A stretch of 64,000 bases of DNA from Sorghum bicolor (lineage: Eukaryota > Streptophyta > Magnoliopsida > Poales > Poaceae). This document shows, piece after piece, positions 61,830 through 64,000 of the stretch (its first letter is position 1; every line of letters starts with the position of its first letter). Both the position numbers and the translations under genes were made by a program. The stretch spans positions 17,601,344-17,665,343 of the forward strand of contig NC_012877.2 in NCBI RefSeq assembly GCF_000003195.3, read 5' to 3'. The notes beneath the pieces were generated by a model. The model was not told the DNA's origin. It saw only the letters and a list, made by a program, of their open reading frames with translations, and ran no database searches.

Positions 61830-64000
61830 TGTTGGGTATTCTTAACATCATTACCAAAAGTAGACAGTTTTCTAATTCTAGTAACGGTGCCAAAAATGCC
61901 AAACCTATCCCTCATACCACTTAAGCCAAGTTGTCATCCCCAGCATGACATGAGAGACGCGGTATTGAAATATGCAATTGCTCTTCTAAATAAATAATGA
62001 ATGAGATCTGCAAGCGCACAGATTAATACCGATGTAGCATTTTAACCGGGAAGTATTCCAGGTATCGTTATTTATATTTTTACCACTGGGAAGGGATTAA
62101 CAATCATCAATATTGATTAAATAATTGAATATGAGATTGGGTATCTATCATTGCATATATAATTGAGAACATTGTATCTAATTCTTTCATACAGGGGTAA
62201 GTGTCACATAAAGGATATATAAAGTAATGAATAGTGACAAAGATAATTAATCTGATCAGCATAACTTAGCCACATAATAAATATGATAAGCACCTCAATT
62301 AGATACTCTAGAAAGTCATTAGCATGGTATTAGAACGAACTACAAGAATATTCCCTAAGTTATTCTTAACTATATAGTCTAGCATTATCATAGTTAGTGC
62401 AAGCATACTTAGCAATCATTGTGAGACAAGACTACGCCCATGCATAGTGATATTAGCAAGGTAAATGAGAAACATAGCAATCACTCCCCTGTAATAATGT
62501 TGCTCTGCCAGCCCAATACACAAGAGGGGGACTATATAAGAATCAATGAAGCTGTCACTATCACGAACTACCCCACGATCTGGCATATTGGGTACAATCG
62601 CAGATAAATACGGTATAAGCACCACGCCTATACAATATCTATCATTTACCCATGGATCCGATGGATAAACGCTATACGATCCTAAACATGTATATAGATC
62701 CAATCTAACTAAGCCAAGTATATAACTATGATAAACTAAGAACAATATAATCTTGAATATAAACAAGTGGAGCAAAGTCATAAGCAATATATTGAAGTAG
62801 AACAAAGTCATATTCATAATATTGAAGAACAAAGATGATTAGAAAAACAATTAGAAGCACAATTAGAGAATTACCAAGAATCCTCTTGACAGATCCGGAA
62901 ACCAATCAAAGATTGAATCCTTCTAGTTCTAATCCTATGTAGCTATGCTAATCTAGATATCTAATTGATGTGGTGGCTCTAATCTTGATCAGAGGCTTCT
63001 TCTCCCTTGAGGAATAATGAATTAGGGTTGAGAGGCTCTCTCCTCCAGGGGCCAGGGGGTCTGGTTTTATAGTCCCTTCAAGTGAATATGGGCCGTTGGA
63101 TCAAACCGACATTGATTGAACGGTTATCCTTGATCCTTTAGGTCGGTGGAGATCTTTCCCGAGAGAAAGTCCTGATTGGACTCAGAGAGGGGGCGGGCGC
63201 CCAGGGCAACTGGGTGGGCGCCCAGTGCCTGGCCCCGTTCGGCCTCCGCTTCCTTCCTGTGGCTTCTAGAGTCTTCTAGATGTAAGATAATTGCGCGGCA
63301 CGTTAATATCTCTATGTAATCCCGACGTGTGGGCCTTTCTTCCGTATGTCCTGATAACCCCCTGCAGAAATAGACAAACACGAAAACTTGTGGAATTCTG
63401 TCAGATAAAACCCTAAGTCTAGATGTTGATTTCATTTGGATCCTTTTCTTTGTTTATTTGATAATTGAATTTGATACTTAAGGACCGTCAACAAACTCCC
63501 CCAAGCTTACCTCTTGCTCGTCCCTGAGCAAGGATAGATTACAAGTTGCTGCAATAATTAAAAATTGACGGTACACATGCTTTTTAAATAAAGTCTCATC
63601 TCTGAGTTAGAGTAAACTGTCAAGACTTAAAACTTACTTACTTTACCTTCACCATGGGACATGTAACCGTCACTTCTGTCTTGAGTAGTTAAAAGATAGA
63701 ATAGTCTAGTCAAGTGCCATGTCTCTTATTCTTGATCAGCTATAGCTCTGGAGTTTTTGCAGATTTTCATATAAAACTCAGAGATTCCTTGTATGACTCT
63801 CTCATATCTCTCTTTTGTGGTATTTTTGGATCCTTACCAAGGCAGTGATGGTATATGCCTTCTCTCAAAATATGTGGCATTTATGGTATAAAGCATAGTG
63901 ACATTGTCTTCTCTCTCACCCTACTCTAATAAGGCTTTAATATCTGGAGCTCATAGGTGGGAGATAAAGTATACATACTTACAAGACATTTATTGTATAG
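61830..64000 (-). mobile_element. Element E2: second E-family element, runs off the window
   Basis: Left LTR 61,830-63,493 (1,664 bp), TGTTGGGTATTC...CCGTCAACA, highly similar to the E1 LTR. It is followed by the polypurine tract complement AACTCCCCCAAGCTT at 63,494-63,508 and internal sequence matching 27,062-27,560. Same minus orientation as E1. The expected left TSD is CACAC (61,825-61,829). It is an insertion independent of E1, into element D. Confidence 0.88.
62416..62832 (-). other. 138-codon LTR open frame of E2
   Basis: The same frame and length as in both E1 LTRs, with several amino-acid changes but no stop or indel. It is downstream of the minus-strand TATA box (GACTATAAAACCAG) near 63,060-63,075. 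Confidence 0.35.

Overview
The window is plant nuclear DNA, most likely from an Andropogoneae grass such as sorghum. That call is an inference from grass-type Tourist and Stowaway MITEs, Tat- and Athila-lineage Ty3/gypsy retrotransposons, and a CRAL-TRIO (SEC14-like) gene with plant-style exons. There is no bacterial, organellar or rRNA sequence. Only about 1 kb (4,659-5,679) looks like an ordinary host gene; almost everything else is transposable element.

Region 1-7,935 is a gene-edge landscape of small DNA transposons. It holds two non-autonomous hAT-type elements with exact 8-bp target duplications, several Tourist-like (TTA target) and Stowaway-like (TA target) MITEs, a probable tRNA-related SINE, and the 5' exons of a SEC14-like gene on the minus strand.

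Region 7,936-64,000 is a deep nest of LTR retrotransposons. An old Athila-like element F (plus strand, from 7,941) was split in its integrase by a gag-protease-only Athila-like element E1 (minus strand, 12,972-46,088, TSD GTGAT). E1 was then hit twice by one Tat-lineage family: copy A inside its left LTR (13,506-25,922, TSD ACTAT) and copy B inside its non-coding internal part (28,450-40,860, TSD ACAGT). After removal of A and one TSD copy, the split left LTR of E1 is 1,653 bp, exactly the length of its uninterrupted right LTR. Further right F carries a third, decayed Tat copy C (from 47,059). C is cut by another gag-protease element D (from 56,930), and D is cut by a second E-family element, E2 (from 61,830, leaving the window). 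The 3' ends of F, C, D and E2 lie outside the window.

The Tat family (A, B, C) is the most interesting part. Copy B has an open gag-protease frame (1,215 codons) and an open pol frame (RT, two RNase H domains, integrase; 1,077 codons) that overlap as TAATG. Downstream of pol, on the opposite strand, is a six-exon gene with its own TATA box and five introns. It encodes a protein of about 955 residues with a plant mobile domain (PMD), a proline-rich, NLS-like middle and a coiled-coil tail. Pol and the PMD gene converge on a short spacer with two conserved hairpins. In A and C the same gene structure is recognisable but broken. E1 has a second notable feature: a gag-protease protein with two tandem retropepsin-like domains (DFG and DTG active-site triads).
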